A stretch of DNA of 64,000 nt from Ectopseudomonas chengduensis (lineage in GTDB: Bacteria > Pseudomonadota > Gammaproteobacteria > Pseudomonadales > Pseudomonadaceae). Each line of letters starts with the position of its first letter. Positions within the stretch are counted from its first letter, which is position 1. The notes beneath the pieces were generated by a model. That model ran no database searches, was not told the DNA's origin, and saw nothing but the letters and a program-made list of their open reading frames with translations. Of the stretch, positions 62,688-64,000 are shown in pieces. The DNA is taken from NCBI RefSeq assembly GCF_900102635.1, contig NZ_FMZQ01000015.1, positions 1 to 64,000 on the forward strand. The letters run 5' to 3'. The position numbers and the translations under genes were made by a program.

Positions 62688-63347
62688 TCAAGCATTGGGC
62701 GCACGGTACAGATCGTGCGCCTGGATGTAGGCCAGTACCGCATCCGGCAGCAGATAGCGCGCCGAGCGGTCGGTTGCCAGTAAGTGGCGAATCTGCGTGG
62801 CGGAAATCGCCAGCGGAGTCTGCCAGATGAAACTGATTTGCCCGCCTGCACCCTGCAGGCTCAGCGGGTCGCTGACACTGCGCGCGGCCAGCAGATCGCG
62901 CAGCGCCTCCGGCGCTTCGCTGTCGGCATCCGGCCGTTGCAGCACCAACAGGTGGCAATGCTCGAGCAGTTCCTGCCAGCGATGCCAACTCGGCAAGCTG
63001 CAGAAAGCGTCCCAGCCGAGCAGCAGAAACAGCTGATCGTCCGCTGCCAGCTCGGCACGCACCGACTCCAGCGTGTCCACCGTGTACGACGGTTTGTCGC
63101 GGCGCAGCTCGCGGTCATCGACCGTCAGCCGCGGCTCGCCGACCACCGCCAGCTCGACCATGGCCAGACGCTGCTCAGCCGTGGCCTGCGGCGTGTCGCG
63201 ATGCGGCGGCCTGGCGCTGGGGATCAGCCGCAGCTCGTCCAGTGCCATGAACTCGGCCACTTCCAGTGCCGCACGCAGATGCCCGATGTGCACCGGGTTG
63301 AAGGTACCGCCGAGCAGGCCGATGCGTCGGGCGCCGATCCGTTTCAT
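62688..63347 (-). CDS. nadD: Nicotinate-nucleotide adenylyltransferase
   Basis: A 219-residue nucleotidyltransferase of NAD synthesis. The motif GLLGGTFNPVHIGHLRAAL holds GxFxPxHxGH, and ISATQIRHLLA the ISxTxxR box near the C-terminus. It begins directly at the proA stop codon (no spacer), so the two are coupled. Confidence 0.96.
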   Translation of the reverse strand: MKRIGARRIGLLGGTFNPVHIGHLRAALEVAEFMALDELRLIPSARPPHRDTPQATAEQRLAMVELAVVGEPRLTVDDRELRRDKPSYTVDTLESVRAELAADDQLFLLLGWDAFCSLPSWHRWQELLEHCHLLVLQRPDADSEAPEALRDLLAARSVSDPLSLQGAGGQISFIWQTPLAISATQIRHLLATDRSARYLLPDAVLAYIQAHDLYRAPNA

Positions 63348-64000
63348 TTATGTGCGAATGTGTCCATCGCCGAAGACCACGTACTTCTCGCTGGTCAGCC
63401 CCTCCAGGCCAACCGGGCCACGGGCGTGCAGCTTGTCGGTGGAGATGCCGATCTCCGCGCCCAGGCCATATTCGAAACCATCGGCAAAGCGGGTCGAGGC
63501 ATTGACCATCACCGAAGCGGAATCCACCTCGGTGAGGAAGCGACGAGCATCGCTGAAGTTCTCGGTGATGATCGAATCGGTGTGCTGCGAGCCGTAGTGG
63601 TTGATGTGCTCGATGGCCGCATCCAGCGAGTCGACGATGCGAATCGCCAGGATCGGCGCGTTGTACTCGGCGAACCAGTCATCCTCAGTCGCTTCCAGCA
63701 CATCGCTGCCGAGCAGTTCGCGGGTCGCGGCATCGCCACGCAGCTCCACGCCCTTGTCACGGTAGATCGCGGCCAGCGGCGGCAGCACGCGCGCGGCGAT
63801 GGCCTGGTGCACCAGCAGGGTCTCCATGGCGTTGCACGGCGAGTAGCGCTGGGTCTTGGCGTTGTCACAGACACGAATGGCCTTGTCGAGATCGGCAGCG
63901 ACGTCGACATAGACGTGGCAGACGCCATCCAGATGCTTGATCACCGGTACCTTGGCGTCGCGGCTGATGCGCTCGATCAGGCCCTTGCCACCGCGCGGCA
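63348..64000 (-). CDS. proA: Gamma-glutamyl phosphate reductase (N-terminus outside window)
   Basis: The last ~217 residues of ProA, which reduces glutamyl-5-phosphate in proline synthesis. Visible are VPVIKHLDGVCHVYVD, the catalytic-cysteine region TQRYSPCNAMETLLVH, and the end GPVGLEGLTSEKYVVFGDG. The frame continues past the right edge. It is the first visible gene of the nadD-rsfS-rlmH-mrdA operon. Confidence 0.95.
   Translation of the reverse strand, partial: PRGGKGLIERISRDAKVPVIKHLDGVCHVYVDVAADLDKAIRVCDNAKTQRYSPCNAMETLLVHQAIAARVLPPLAAIYRDKGVELRGDAATRELLGSDVLEATEDDWFAEYNAPILAIRIVDSLDAAIEHINHYGSQHTDSIITENFSDARRFLTEVDSASVMVNASTRFADGFEYGLGAEIGISTDKLHARGPVGLEGLTSEKYVVFGDGHIRT

Overview
The window is a GC-rich chromosomal segment of a Pseudomonas, most like the P. 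mendocina/oleovorans/alcaligenes side of the genus. The evidence is gene content, many REP palindromes (GTAGGAGC, GTAGGGCG and GTAGGGTG types) and gene order. From memory, the order hrpB - lipoprotein - fieF - lrp - DUF2788 - rluE - amn - acyl-CoA dehydrogenase - tetR - ladS - thiD - thiE - hemL - miaB - phoH-like - ybeY - corC - lnt - leuS - lptE - holA - lipA - lipB - ybeD - dacC - rlpA - mltB - rodA - mrdA - rlmH - rsfS - nadD - proA follows P. aeruginosa PAO1 roughly PA3961-PA4007. Species and locus numbers were not checked.

Left edge (1-5307): a mobile region. The tail of an IS21-family element (istB end and terminal repeats, ending at 342) has cut off the third gene of a leftward operon of three large tyrosine recombinases. 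This trio resembles the ginABC module of GInt genomic islands and the Tn554 recombinase pair. The island end appears to sit inside the 3' end of hrpB and to have replaced the last ~15 codons of that helicase.

Middle (5308-34092): core genes with accessory insertions. Insertions are an alcohol dehydrogenase, a GNAT enzyme, a PAS-GGDEF-EAL protein with an Aer receptor and an XRE regulator, a MocR regulator facing a threonine dehydratase-like gene, a CbiM-like permease under a cobalamin riboswitch, and a ferric-siderophore uptake operon (MFS protein, FhuF-like reductase, FhuC/FhuB/FhuD-like ABC transporter) between ladS and thiD. A ~140 bp MITE-like element splits the permease gene from the binding-protein gene of that operon.

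Right half (34227-64000): housekeeping. It covers thiamine (thiD, thiE), haem (hemL), tRNA modification (miaB), the phoH-like/ybeY/corC/lnt block, leuS-lptE-holA, a ribosome-rescue gene arfA with a terminator inside its coding sequence, lipoate synthesis (lipA, lipB, convergent), and a leftward cell-wall operon proA-nadD-rsfS-rlmH-mrdA-rodA-mltB-rlpA-dacC-ybeD-lipB that makes the elongation machinery and peptidoglycan-trimming enzymes.

The most notable points are the island boundary in hrpB with its IS-truncated third recombinase, the MITE at a gene-overlap junction, REP elements whose outer GTAG supplies stop codons, a second diverged holA tail, a possible minus-strand small RNA near 9280-9520, and a 21-bp-arm palindrome covering a TetR start codon. 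No tRNA, rRNA or CRISPR array was seen.
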